DNA of 16,630 nucleotides from Pseudomonadota bacterium (GCA_023423605.1 JAFAFF010000150.1:1-16630); one strand, 5' to 3'. Shown: positions 1-6,870, numbered from the stretch's first letter. Notes: generated by a model not told the origin, from the letters alone. Translations and numbers: made by a program.

Positions 1-17
1 CCCGGAGGGACGATGGT

Positions 18-94
18 TGGTCGGGGTAGAGGGATTCGAACCCCCGACATCCTGCTCCCAAAGCAGGCGCGCTACCAGACTGCGCTATACCCCG
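18..94 (-). tRNA. tRNA-Pro, anticodon TGG
   Basis: On the minus strand the sequence folds as a complete 77-base tRNA. The acceptor stem pairs CGGGGTA with TACCCCG, followed by discriminator A and an encoded CCA end (18-20). The D stem pairs GCGC with GCGC, the anticodon stem pairs CCTGC with GCAGG around the loop TTTGGGA, and the T arm contains GGTTCGAATCC. The loop places TGG as anticodon, which reads proline codons. The encoded CCA is usual in gammaproteobacteria. A promoter with a TTGACA box lies just upstream at 136-165. Confidence 0.97.
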
Positions 95-135
95 GCGTTG
101 CAACGTGCAGGGGGCATGGCCCCAGGCAGACGGCG

Positions 136-165
136 ATTGTGAACAACCGCGCGCCTTCCTGTCAA
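136..165 (-). promoter_or_regulatory. Promoter of tRNA-Pro
   Basis: On the minus strand a perfect -35 box TTGACA (160-165) is followed, 18 bases on, by CACAAT (136-141; four of six matches to TATAAT). This predicts a transcript start near 129 and a 5' extension of about 35 bases to be trimmed before the mature tRNA end at 94. The box is seen in the sequence; its use is inferred from position. Confidence 0.65.
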
Positions 166-341
166 CGCGCAGCCGCGCATGCCGCATGACAGCGCCGGCC
201 ACCGTGCAGCGGTTTTTCCGGCCGACGAGCACTGCCTGACAGGCCGAGCGTTTTGCGGCAGTGGCGGCAAGGAAGGATCGGCTATGCTGCCTGCAGCGGC
301 CGGACGGCCCTCCCTCACCACCTTCGCACGGAGATCGCACT

Positions 342-1112
342 ATGCGCAGCGGCAACCCGGCTCTTTCCGAATCCACCTTCCTCGACCTGGGCAGCGGCAC
401 CGTTTCGGTGCGTGGCGACCAGGCCATGACCCTCAACGGTACCGTCAACAAGACCGGCGTGCTGTTGCTGCTGACCGTGCTCACCGCGTCCTTTTCGTGG
501 AGCCAGGCGCTGGTCACCAGCGGCGACATGGCCGGCACGCTTTCCACCGCCGGCATGGGTTATGCACTCGGCGGCGCCATCGGCGGGCTGATCCTGGCGC
601 TGGTCACGGTGTTCAAGAAGACCTGGGCGCCGGTCACCGCGCCGCTGTACGCGCTGGTGGAAGGGCTGTTCCTGGGTGCCATCTCCGCCGTGTTCGAACA
701 GCGTTTCCCGGGCATCGTGTTCCAGGCCGTGCTGGCCACCTTCGGAACACTGGTGGCCCTGCTGGTGGCCTACCGCAGCGGGCTGATCAAGGCGACGGAG
801 AACTTCAAGCTGGGCGTGGTCGCCGCCACCGGCGGCATCGCCCTGCTCTACCTGGCATCCATCGTGCTCGGCTTCTTCAACGTCAACGTACCGGTGATCC
901 ATGAAGCCAGCGGCTGGGGCATCGCCTTCAGCGTGTTCGTGGTCATCGTGGCGGCACTGAACCTGGTGCTGGATTTCGATTTCATCGAAAGCGGCGTGGA
1001 ACAGGGCGCGCCGAAGTTCATGGAGTGGTACGGCGCATTCGGCCTGATGGTCACGCTGGTGTGGCTGTACGTGGAGTTCCTGCGCCTGCTGGCGAAGATC
1101 CAGCAGCGCTGA
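342..1112 (+). CDS. Bax inhibitor-1/YccA-like seven-helix membrane protein
   Basis: The 256-residue product has about seven hydrophobic helices (roughly 38-55, 72-90, 103-118, 126-144, 155-178, 192-212, 230-250). A soluble N-terminus carries the segment AMTLNGTVNKTG, typical of the bacterial Bax-inhibitor-1-like branch (BaxI_1), and an acidic DFDFIE segment lies at 211-216 between the last two helices, as in this superfamily. Relatives include E. coli YccA, a substrate and modulator of the FtsH protease, and eukaryotic calcium-leak channels; the role of this branch is not settled. The start at 342 is chosen because GGAG (330-333) sits 8 bases before it; an upstream in-frame ATG at 261 lacks such a site and would add a non-membrane, low-quality extension. 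The gene stands alone and ends at an intrinsic terminator (1151-1180). Confidence 0.9.
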   Translation: MRSGNPALSESTFLDLGSGTVSVRGDQAMTLNGTVNKTGVLLLLTVLTASFSWSQALVTSGDMAGTLSTAGMGYALGGAIGGLILALVTVFKKTWAPVTAPLYALVEGLFLGAISAVFEQRFPGIVFQAVLATFGTLVALLVAYRSGLIKATENFKLGVVAATGGIALLYLASIVLGFFNVNVPVIHEASGWGIAFSVFVVIVAALNLVLDFDFIESGVEQGAPKFMEWYGAFGLMVTLVWLYVEFLRLLAKIQQR

Positions 1113-1150
1113 TCCGTCCCGGGCGCAGGCCCACGCCGATGTTGCCCCAT

Positions 1151-1180
1151 GCCCGCACCGCAACGTGCGGGCATTTTTTT
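1151..1180 (+). terminator. Intrinsic terminator after the BaxI-like gene
   Basis: An 8-bp perfect stem, GCCCGCAC (1151-1158) with GTGCGGGC (1165-1172), has a six-base loop and is followed by A and seven Ts (1174-1180). It lies between the convergent BaxI-like and LysR genes. The T tract is present only for plus-strand transcription, so it should not terminate the LysR transcript efficiently. Confidence 0.9.
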
Positions 1181-1186
1181 CGTGGG

Positions 1187-2107
1187 TCAGATACACGGCA
1201 GCGGCGCGCCCGTGCCACCTGCGGCGTAATGTGCGGCCAGGTGATCCACCAGCGCGCGCACCTTGGGCGCCAGCGCGCGGGCATGCGGATACAGTGCGAA
1301 GTAGCGGCGCTGCCCGCCGTGCCAGCCCGGCAGCACGCGTATGAGACGACCGGCACGCAGGTCTTCGCGCACGGTCAGCGCCGTGAACAGGCTGATGCCC
1401 ATTCCGGCAATGGTCGCAGCATGCAGCGCGGGCGTGGCGTCCACGCGCAGGCGCTGCCCTGTATCGAGGCGTGCCGTCGCGTCGTGCGGCCCCTGCAATG
1501 TCCAGGCAGATGCCGCCGGTGCCGTGTTGAAGGCCAGCAGGACGTGCTGCTTCAGGTCCGCCGGCTGGCGGGGCAGACCGTGTCGCGCAAGATAGGCCGG
1601 CGCAGCCACCAGAATGCGCACCGAACAGGTCAGCTCGCGCGCAACCAGCTGGCTGTCGGGCAAGGAATGGGCGATCCGCAGGGCAAGGTCGAAGCCGCCA
1701 CCGACCACGTCGATCAGTTGGTCATCAGCGGACAGGTCCACGGCCAACTGCGGATGACGCGACAGAAACTCCGGCAGCCAGGTCGGCACTTCCTGGCTTG
1801 CGACGACCTGCGGCACGCTGATGCGCAGCGTTCCGCTGGGCAGTGCCTGGCCGGCGCGTGCGCGCTCCTCGGCTTCCCGCAGCCTGTCCAGCACCATGGC
1901 CGCAGTGCGGTAATAGTCGCGCCCCGCCTCGGTCAACGAGAAGCGACGACTGTTGCGGTCAAGCAGGCGTACCTGCAGATGCTCTTCCAATTGCCGCAAC
2001 TGCCGCGACATGGCGGTATGGCTGGTGCCGAGACGCTCGGCGGCGGCCGTGAAGGTTCCAGCCTCGACGATCGCGCGTAGTGCGCGCAGGGCAGCGAAGT
2101 GATCCAT
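1187..2107 (-). CDS. LysR-family transcriptional regulator
   Basis: The 306-residue product has the usual LysR length. An N-terminal winged helix-turn-helix spans about residues 1-60 (TFTAAAERLGTSHTAMSRQL, then LEEHLQVRLLDR). A periplasmic-binding-protein-like effector domain fills about 90-295 (starts near LRISVPQVVAS). Such proteins bind promoter DNA as tetramers and respond to a small molecule, which cannot be named here. The start at 2107 gives the canonical MDHFAALRALRAIVEAGTF opening; an upstream in-frame start at 2161 would add 18 residues atypical for the family. The gene lies 55 bases downstream of, and co-directional with, the exported isochorismatase-like gene, so the two may be co-transcribed and the regulator may act on that gene. 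LysR genes are more often divergent from their target, so this link is weaker than usual. Confidence 0.93.
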   Translation of the reverse strand: MDHFAALRALRAIVEAGTFTAAAERLGTSHTAMSRQLRQLEEHLQVRLLDRNSRRFSLTEAGRDYYRTAAMVLDRLREAEERARAGQALPSGTLRISVPQVVASQEVPTWLPEFLSRHPQLAVDLSADDQLIDVVGGGFDLALRIAHSLPDSQLVARELTCSVRILVAAPAYLARHGLPRQPADLKQHVLLAFNTAPAASAWTLQGPHDATARLDTGQRLRVDATPALHAATIAGMGISLFTALTVREDLRAGRLIRVLPGWHGGQRRYFALYPHARALAPKVRALVDHLAAHYAAGGTGAPLPCI

Positions 2108-2130
2108 CGGTGGGGCATTCCGGGGTCGGC

Positions 2131-2153
2131 GGAGCCCACAGTCTGCGGGCTCC
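2131..2153 (-). other. Hairpin between isochorismatase-like gene and lysR
   Basis: GGAGCCC (2131-2137) pairs perfectly with GGGCTCC (2147-2153) around a nine-base loop. On the minus strand it sits just after the isochorismatase-like stop codon and before the LysR start. No T tract follows, so it is not a standard intrinsic terminator. It could stabilise the 3' end of the upstream message or lower read-through into the regulator; this is inference. Confidence 0.5.
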
Positions 2154-2162
2154 ACCACCATG

Positions 2163-2903
2163 TCAAGCGCCTTCGCTGCTGGTCCGCACCGGCAGCGCGA
2201 GAATCGCGTCGGTGGTCATGACATCACCGAACGTGTCTTCGATCTGCGCCAGCGAGGCCTCATGCAGCGTGCGGTGGTCGATGCTTCGCCCATTGGAAAG
2301 GTCCAGATCACGGCTGGCGGTGGCATCGGACGAAACGATCACGCGATAGCCCCGCGGGGCAGCAGCCGCGTCGCGTGCAGCACCGGCCACGCAGGCGTGG
2401 GTCTGCAGTCCAGCGACGATGAGGGTATCGATGCCAGCATCTCTCAGCACCTTGTCCAGGACCGCAGCCGAGTCACCGGCAAAGACGCTGACAGTGTCCT
2501 TCTGCACGACGGTCTCACCGTGGCGCGGCTGCAGGTCGCGGTGGAACGCCGCGTTGATGCTGCCTTGGGCAAACAGCGGGGCGGAAGCCGGCAGCACATG
2601 CTGGACATGGATCACACGAATGCCGTTGGTATCGGCGAACTGCACCAGGCGACGCGCCTGCTGCAGCGCCGCCACTCCATCAGGTATGACCATGCGACCT
2701 CCGGAGAAGCCGGAAGCAGCATCGGCGCCGAAGTATTCGTTCTGGAAATCGACGACCAGCAAAGCGGTCCTGGCTGCGTCCAGCGACATCGTCGAGGGGA
2801 CGGAGGCCATATGACGAATGGTGGGATGAGCGGGCTCGGCGAGCGCCGGCACGCTGGCAGCCATGCCGAGCAGACTGGCCAGGCCGAAGGCGGTGAAGTT
2901 CAT
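2163..2903 (-). CDS. Exported isochorismatase-family cysteine hydrolase
   Basis: The 246-residue product belongs to the isochorismatase-like alpha/beta/alpha hydrolases, which include nicotinamidases, N-carbamoyl hydrolases and isochorismatases. The family triad is visible: Asp52 (LLVVDFQNEYF), Lys135 (VVQKDTVSVF) and the nucleophile Cys171 (AGLQTHACVAGAARDA). The true substrate cannot be read from the sequence. Unusually, residues 1-22 (MNFTAFGLASLLGMAASVPALA) look like a Sec signal peptide ending in an ALA cleavage motif, so the enzyme is probably periplasmic. Start 2903 is supported by AGGAG about 8 bases upstream; a longer reading would bury the signal peptide behind a Cys/Pro-rich extension. 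The LysR gene follows 55 bases downstream on the same strand. Confidence 0.9.
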   Translation of the reverse strand: MNFTAFGLASLLGMAASVPALAEPAHPTIRHMASVPSTMSLDAARTALLVVDFQNEYFGADAASGFSGGRMVIPDGVAALQQARRLVQFADTNGIRVIHVQHVLPASAPLFAQGSINAAFHRDLQPRHGETVVQKDTVSVFAGDSAAVLDKVLRDAGIDTLIVAGLQTHACVAGAARDAAAAPRGYRVIVSSDATASRDLDLSNGRSIDHRTLHEASLAQIEDTFGDVMTTDAILALPVRTSSEGA

Positions 2904-3014
2904 GAGGGCAACTCCTGTGCATTGAATGTCGGTACAGGATGCGCAGGGCGCCACGCAGGGGCCAGACAGGGACAAGCACAGCATCTGTGCGCGGGGCGTA
3001 CATGCAAAGTGGCC

Positions 3015-3049
3015 AAAAAACAAAACGGGGCGCCCCAGGGCGCCCCGTT
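3015..3049 (-). terminator. Intrinsic terminator after isocitrate dehydrogenase
   Basis: An 11-bp perfect inverted repeat (3024-3034 with 3039-3049, arm AACGGGGCGCC, loop of four) is followed on the minus strand by an interrupted T tract (TTTTGTTTTTT, complement of 3015-3025). It starts 23 bases after the dehydrogenase stop codon. It separates this transcript from the isochorismatase-like gene downstream on the same strand. Confidence 0.92.
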
Positions 3050-3072
3050 GTCCACTGCATGGCCCGCTGCGA

Positions 3073-4077
3073 TTACAGGCGGCTGGCGATGGCCTTGGCA
3101 AAGCCCATGGTGTTGCCGGTGCCACCCAGGTCGCCGGTCAGCGAATCCTTGGCTTCCATCGTGGCAACGATGGCCTTGCGCAGGCGCTCGGCGTTCTCCG
3201 GCTGGCCGATGTGGTCCAGCATCTGTGCCGCTGCCAGCAGCAGCGCGCACGGATTGGCCTTGCCCTGCCCGGCGATGTCCGGTGCGGTGCCATGCACGGC
3301 TTCGAAGATGGCCGCCTTCTCGCCGATGTTGGCACCCGGGGCCAGGCCGAGGCCGCCCACCAGGCCGGCGCACAGGTCGGAAATGATGTCACCGAACAGG
3401 TTGGTGGTGACGATCACATCGAACTGTTCCGGACGCATCACCAGCTGCATGCAGCAGTTGTCGACGATCATTTCCTGGAACTCGATGTCCGGGAACTGCG
3501 CGGCCACTTCGCGGGCGACGTTCAGGAACAGGCCCGAGGTCGACTTGATGATGTTTGCCTTGTGCACCGCAGTGACCTTCTTGCGGCCGGTCTTCTGCGC
3601 CAGTTCAAAGGCATAGCGCACGATGCGCTCGGAGCCCTTGCGGGTGATGCGGGTGCCGGAGAACGCGGTTTCCCCGTCGGCGGACACTTCCTGGCCCTCA
3701 GCCAGGTAAGCGCCTTCGGTGTTCTCGCGCACGGTGATCAGGTTGACGTTCTCGAACCGCGACTTGGTGTTCGGGAAGGTGTGCGCCGGGCGCACGTTGG
3801 CGTACAGGTCGAAATGGCGGCGCAGGCTCACGTTGATGGACGTGAAACCACCACCGACCGGAGTGGTCAGCGGGCTCTTCAGTGCCACCTTGTTGCGTGC
3901 GATGGATTCCAGCGTGGCTGCCGGCATCAGGTCGCCGTGCTTTTCCAGCGCCACCAGGCCAGCGTCGGCGTCTTCATATTCCAGGCCGGCGTTGAGCTGG
4001 TCCAGCACGTACAACGTGGCGTCCATGATCTCCGGGCCGATGCCATCGCCGCGGATGACCGTGATTTTCTGCGTCAT
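3073..4077 (-). CDS. NAD-type isocitrate dehydrogenase
   Basis: The 334-residue product is a decarboxylating beta-hydroxyacid dehydrogenase that should convert isocitrate to 2-oxoglutarate in the TCA cycle. Its substrate region, TSINVSLRRHFDLYANVRP (79-97), resembles the alpha subunit of eukaryotic NAD-IDH, with Ser80, Asn82, Arg86, Arg96 and Arg117 as the expected isocitrate ligands. Catalytic Lys173 (VHKANI) and metal-binding Asp206, Asp230 and Asp234 are present. The cofactor segment HGTAPDIAG (262-270) has Asp267 where NADP enzymes carry Lys, indicating NAD+. Length fits the short homomeric bacterial type known from Xanthomonas rather than the 416-residue E. coli enzyme. Homoisocitrate or isopropylmalate dehydrogenase are less likely because of the substrate loop. 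Monocistronic, with terminator at 3015-3049 and a structured leader. The start has only a weak GGAA ribosome site. Confidence 0.92.
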   Translation of the reverse strand: MTQKITVIRGDGIGPEIMDATLYVLDQLNAGLEYEDADAGLVALEKHGDLMPAATLESIARNKVALKSPLTTPVGGGFTSINVSLRRHFDLYANVRPAHTFPNTKSRFENVNLITVRENTEGAYLAEGQEVSADGETAFSGTRITRKGSERIVRYAFELAQKTGRKKVTAVHKANIIKSTSGLFLNVAREVAAQFPDIEFQEMIVDNCCMQLVMRPEQFDVIVTTNLFGDIISDLCAGLVGGLGLAPGANIGEKAAIFEAVHGTAPDIAGQGKANPCALLLAAAQMLDHIGQPENAERLRKAIVATMEAKDSLTGDLGGTGNTMGFAKAIASRL

Positions 4078-4099
4078 TGATCAAATTCCGAACAGGGGG

Positions 4100-4135
4100 A
4101 AAAGCGCCGTCCGGGGGTGCCCGGAGCGCCGGCGC
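4100..4135 (-). promoter_or_regulatory. Leader hairpin with T tract upstream of isocitrate dehydrogenase
   Basis: On the minus strand GCGCCG (4130-4135) pairs with CGGCGC (4104-4109), and inside it TCCGGG (4120-4125) pairs with CCCGGA (4110-4115) around a CACC loop, with a four-base bulge (4126-4129). TTTT (4100-4103) follows directly. The structure ends 22 bases before the start codon and inside the predicted leader. It resembles a weak terminator or attenuator; it could equally be a stabilising 5' hairpin. No leader peptide or known riboswitch was recognised. Confidence 0.45.
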
Positions 4136-4154
4136 GAGGGAAGTTTCACCGGCA

Positions 4155-4184
4155 ATTATGCCTTAGCCGGGGTCATCAACCCAA
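4155..4184 (-). promoter_or_regulatory. Candidate promoter of isocitrate dehydrogenase
   Basis: On the minus strand TTGGGT (4179-4184) and CATAAT (4155-4160; five of six matches to the -10 consensus) are separated by 18 bases. A start near 4148 would give a leader of about 70 bases containing the hairpin at 4100-4135. The -35 match is poor, so this is a candidate only. Confidence 0.4.
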
Positions 4185-4259
4185 ATAGACAAAGGTCCCA
4201 GCCCCCGGCAAAGGCACAATTGCCCGCGCATCCCACCTTATCCCCGCCCCTGTCGGCGC

Positions 4260-4282
4260 GCCCCCTTGAACAACAAGGGGGC
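4260..4282. other. Perfect 9-bp hairpin downstream of the AhpD-like gene
   Basis: GCCCCCTTG (4260-4268) pairs with CAAGGGGGC (4274-4282) around AACAA. It lies 40 bases beyond the end of the glutaredoxin/AhpD-like operon, where a terminator is expected. Neither strand has a T tract, so it is not a classical intrinsic terminator. It may block 3' exonucleases or be a repeat-family palindrome; a genome copy number would tell. Confidence 0.5.
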
Positions 4283-4322
4283 TCCTGGGCGGTTGGATCG
4301 CGCCGAAGGCCCCGGCGCTACC

Positions 4323-4712
4323 TCAGTGTTCGTGGGCGGTGGGGGCGGCGGCGCCGCTTTCGAGCTGGTCGAGGAAATCCACGGCGCGGCGCAGGTGCGG
4401 GATGACGATCGAACCGCCGACCACCAGACCGACCGAGAAGGTCTCGAAGAACTCCTCGCGGCTTACCCCGGCTTCCTTGCACTGGGCAACGTGGTAGCTG
4501 ATGCAGTCGTCGCAGCGCAGCACCAGCGAGGCCACCAGGCCCAGCAGTTCCTTGGTCTTCACATCCAGCGCGCCGGCCTGGTAGGTCTGCGTGTCCAGCG
4601 CGAAGAACCGCCTCACCACCTGGTTCGGTTCGGCCAGGATGCGTTCGTTCATGCGCTTGCGGAAAGCGGTGAACTCGGCCAGGCGGTCCGTGCTGTCGTC
4701 GCCCGTGCTCAT
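4323..4712 (-). CDS. AhpD-like carboxymuconolactone decarboxylase-family protein
   Basis: The 129-residue all-helical protein is of the CMD/AhpD superfamily. The AhpD proton-relay set is present with exact spacing: Glu55, Cys67-Asp-Asp-Cys70 and His74 (E-x11-CxxC-x3-H), as in AhpD Glu118/Cys130/Cys133/His137. A thiol-peroxidase or disulfide-reductase role is therefore more likely than gamma-carboxymuconolactone decarboxylation. Its start codon overlaps the glutaredoxin stop in ATGA (4709-4712), which implies translational coupling and a shared redox function, for example glutaredoxin reducing this CxxC protein. The electron partner is inferred from context, not shown. The C-terminus is rich in Ala/His and unremarkable. 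Downstream hairpin at 4260-4282. Confidence 0.9.
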   Translation of the reverse strand: MSTGDDSTDRLAEFTAFRKRMNERILAEPNQVVRRFFALDTQTYQAGALDVKTKELLGLVASLVLRCDDCISYHVAQCKEAGVSREEFFETFSVGLVVGGSIVIPHLRRAVDFLDQLESGAAAPTAHEH

Positions 4713-5005
4713 GCCCCGCCCTGCCCGGCCAGCAACGGCTCCAGCTTGCCTGCGCGGTGCATGGCCATCATGTCGTCATAGCCGCCGACGTGCACATCGC
4801 CGACGAAGATCTGCGGCACGCTGGTGCGGCGGGTCCTGGCCATCATCTTCTCGCGCTCGACCGGGTCCAGGTCGATGCGCACTTCGGTCCATTGCTGGCC
4901 CTTGCTCTTCAGGAAATTCTTGGCCGCCACGCAGTAGGGGCACACGGCGGTGGAATAGATGGTGATGGCCGGCGCGGCACCGGCAGGCTGTTCAAGTTGG
5001 GTCAT
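4709..5005 (-). CDS. grxC: Glutaredoxin, class I dithiol (GrxC type)
   Basis: The 98-residue thioredoxin-fold protein has the dithiol glutaredoxin active site Cys22-Pro-Tyr-Cys25, the cis-proline segment TSVPQIF and the glutathione-binding GGYDD near 75. It reduces protein and mixed glutathione disulfides in the cytoplasm, with glutathione as reductant. Length and CPYC match E. coli glutaredoxin 3 with about a dozen extra N-terminal residues (MTQLEQPAGAAPA). Start 5005 is supported by GGAG 6 bases upstream; an in-frame ATG at 5080 would add 25 residues with no ribosome site. It is the first gene of a two-gene operon with the AhpD-like gene, with which it overlaps by four bases. The intergenic space to the divergent metalloprotease gene is about 140 bases; no clear promoter was found in it. 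Confidence 0.93.
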   Translation of the reverse strand: MTQLEQPAGAAPAITIYSTAVCPYCVAAKNFLKSKGQQWTEVRIDLDPVEREKMMARTRRTSVPQIFVGDVHVGGYDDMMAMHRAGKLEPLLAGQGGA

Positions 5006-5146
5006 GGGAAACTCCACGCGGGATCGACGGTCCATACATGGTAGCGGCGCAGTGGTATTTCCATGCCATGGCCGCAACATTGTGTATTAACGTTTGCTTG
5101 CACCCCGGCCTGCCACGCTGGGAGGCATTGCCCGAGGACCCACCGC

Positions 5147-6790
5147 TTGCGACTGCTGCTGCTCTCCGCCGCCCTGACCCTCGCCCTGGGCGTTCCACTG
5201 GCCCGGGCCCAGGATTCCTTGCCGGACATCGGCTCGTCGGCCGGCGAACTGCTGACCCCCGCGCGCCAGGCCGAGTACGGCGGCATGATGCTGCGCGAAC
5301 TGCGCAACTACGGTTACCTGCTGGATGATCCACTGGTCAGCGACTGGCTGCAGACCATCGGCACCCGGCTGGGCTCCAACAGCGCCCAGCCACGGCAGCC
5401 CTTCACCTTCTTCATGATGAAGGACCGGCAGATCAACGCCTTCGCCACGCTGGGCGGTTATATCGGCGTCAATGCCGGGCTGGTGCTGACCGCCGAGCGG
5501 GAAGACGAAGTGGCCGCGGTGCTTTCGCACGAGATCGCCCATGTCACCCAGCAGCATGTGCTGCGCGGCGTGGAACGTGCCCAGCGCGACCAGATTCCGA
5601 TCCTGCTGGGCATGCTGGCCGCCATCGTGGCCGCACAGCAGGCCGGCGGCAATTCCGCGGGCAACGCCACCATGGCCAGCATCGCGTCGGGCATGGGCCT
5701 GATGCAGCAGCGGCAGATCGACTACACCCGCTCCAACGAATCCGAGGCCGACCGCCTGGGCATCCGCACGCTGGCCCGCAGCGGCTACGACGTGGATGCC
5801 ATGGCCGGCTTCTTCGAGCGCATGAGCGCCTCCATGCGTGGCAACGACGGCGGGTACACCGTGCCGGATTTCCTGCGCACCCACCCGGTCAACACCACCC
5901 GCATCAGCGAGGCCAAGCTGCGCGCCGAGCAGATGAAGAAGGACACCGTGGTGCTCACCACCGAGGTGCCGGGCGGCGTGCGCCGCGAACGCGTGGACCC
6001 CGGCGATCCGGGCCTGTCCGATCCTACCGTGCGCCGGCAGAACCTGTTGCTGCCGCCCGGCATGCAGGTATCGGTAGGCCAGCTCAGCCGCGGCTCCAGC
6101 GGTCAGTTCGACTGGGCGCGCGAGCGCCTGCGGGTGCTCAGCGCCGTCACGCCTGCCGAACTGGCCCGCGAATACGAAGGCCTGGCACGCCGCCAGGCCG
6201 ATGGACTGACCCCGCCGCAGCGTTACGGCCAGGCGTTGGCGCAGCTGAACACTGGGACCGGCGGCGCGGCCGGGGCAGCGCGCACGCTGGCCGAGCTGAA
6301 CGACATCGATCCGGACAACCTGTGGGTGGCGCTGGCACTGGGCGAGGCCGAATCCCGTTCCGGGCACGCCACGCAGGCCAACGCACGATTCGAGGAATTG
6401 CTGCGCCGCCATCCCGGCAGCCGGCCGGTGGCCCTGGCGTATGCGCAGATCCTCAACGAACAGGGTGGCAAGGCCGCCGGCCAGCGCGCGCAGGACATGC
6501 TGCGGCCCCTGCTGTCACAAAGCGGCAACGATCCGGTCTTCCAGCAGCGCTTCGCGCGCGCCAGCGAACTGGCCGGCGATCTGACCCGTGCCAGCGAATC
6601 GTATGCGGAGGCGGCCTTCCTGAACGGCCGTCCGGAGCAGGCGCTGATGCAGCTGCAGGCGCTCAAGCGCCAGCCATCGCTGGATTACATCACCCGCGCG
6701 CGGGTGGATGCGCGCATAGAATCCATCACCCCGACGGTGCTGGAGATGCGCCGCCAGGGCGTGGACGATCCGGAACTGGAACGGCGCTGA
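5147..6790 (+). CDS. bepA: Exported M48 metalloprotease with TPR region, BepA-like
   Basis: The product is a Zn protease of the M48 family. BepA of E. coli is a periplasmic chaperone/protease that checks LptD and BAM assembly at the outer membrane. From the TTG start, residues 1-22 form a signal peptide (LLLLSAALTLALGVPLARAQ). HEIAH at 128-132 gives two zinc ligands and the catalytic Glu129; Glu198 in NESEADRLG is the expected third ligand; RTHPVNTTRI contains His246, matching the regulatory His of BepA. About 300-547 is helical with TPR-like repeats. I prefer TTG at 5147 because AGGA (5135-5138) sits 8 bases upstream and the protein then opens directly with a signal peptide. The in-frame ATG at 5063 has no ribosome site and adds a Cys/His-rich 28-residue stretch. 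Total 547 residues, somewhat longer than E. coli BepA (487). Divergent from grxC. Confidence 0.88.
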   Translation: MRLLLLSAALTLALGVPLARAQDSLPDIGSSAGELLTPARQAEYGGMMLRELRNYGYLLDDPLVSDWLQTIGTRLGSNSAQPRQPFTFFMMKDRQINAFATLGGYIGVNAGLVLTAEREDEVAAVLSHEIAHVTQQHVLRGVERAQRDQIPILLGMLAAIVAAQQAGGNSAGNATMASIASGMGLMQQRQIDYTRSNESEADRLGIRTLARSGYDVDAMAGFFERMSASMRGNDGGYTVPDFLRTHPVNTTRISEAKLRAEQMKKDTVVLTTEVPGGVRRERVDPGDPGLSDPTVRRQNLLLPPGMQVSVGQLSRGSSGQFDWARERLRVLSAVTPAELAREYEGLARRQADGLTPPQRYGQALAQLNTGTGGAAGAARTLAELNDIDPDNLWVALALGEAESRSGHATQANARFEELLRRHPGSRPVALAYAQILNEQGGKAAGQRAQDMLRPLLSQSGNDPVFQQRFARASELAGDLTRASESYAEAAFLNGRPEQALMQLQALKRQPSLDYITRARVDARIESITPTVLEMRRQGVDDPELERR

Positions 6791-6841
6791 TCATTGCCGT
6801 CAGGTGACCATGCGCCCTGTTCCTCGCGGCAATATCGGACG

Positions 6842-6870
6842 TAGTCACAAACCTGTCATCAAACCGTAGT
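6842..6870 (+). promoter_or_regulatory. Pho box upstream of phoB
   Basis: Three heptamers recur every 11 bases: TAGTCAC (6842-6848), CTGTCAT (6853-6859) and CCGTAGT (6864-6870), with A-rich four-base spacers AAAC and CAAA. The middle copy matches the PhoB half-site CTGTCAT exactly and the first shares GTCAC with CTGTCAC. This reproduces the layout of the E. coli phoB operator. It lies 44 bases before the phoB start. Autoregulation by phosphorylated PhoB under phosphate starvation is inferred from this. A weak -10 could follow at about 6871-6876. Confidence 0.75.

Noticed and set aside
283..288. TATGCT as -10 box for the BaxI-like gene
   Set aside because: No acceptable -35 hexamer lies 16-19 bases upstream; too weak to list.
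2160..4080. Plus-strand open frames opposite the isochorismatase-like gene and isocitrate dehydrogenase
   Set aside because: Both minus-strand genes have full catalytic motifs and good context; the plus-strand products are low-complexity and unrecognisable.
5085..5090. TATTAA as -10 box for the BepA-like gene
   Set aside because: The nearest -35-like hexamer (TTTCCA, 5058-5063) is 21 bases away; the position is suggestive but not supported.
5087..6412. Minus-strand open frame (441 codons) opposite the BepA-like gene
   Set aside because: His/Gln/Ala-rich shadow of the M48 protease frame, with no motif.
6793..6833. ATTGCCG/CGGCAAT inverted repeat after the BepA-like gene as terminator
   Set aside because: The loop is 27 bases and no T tract follows; chance pairing is likely.
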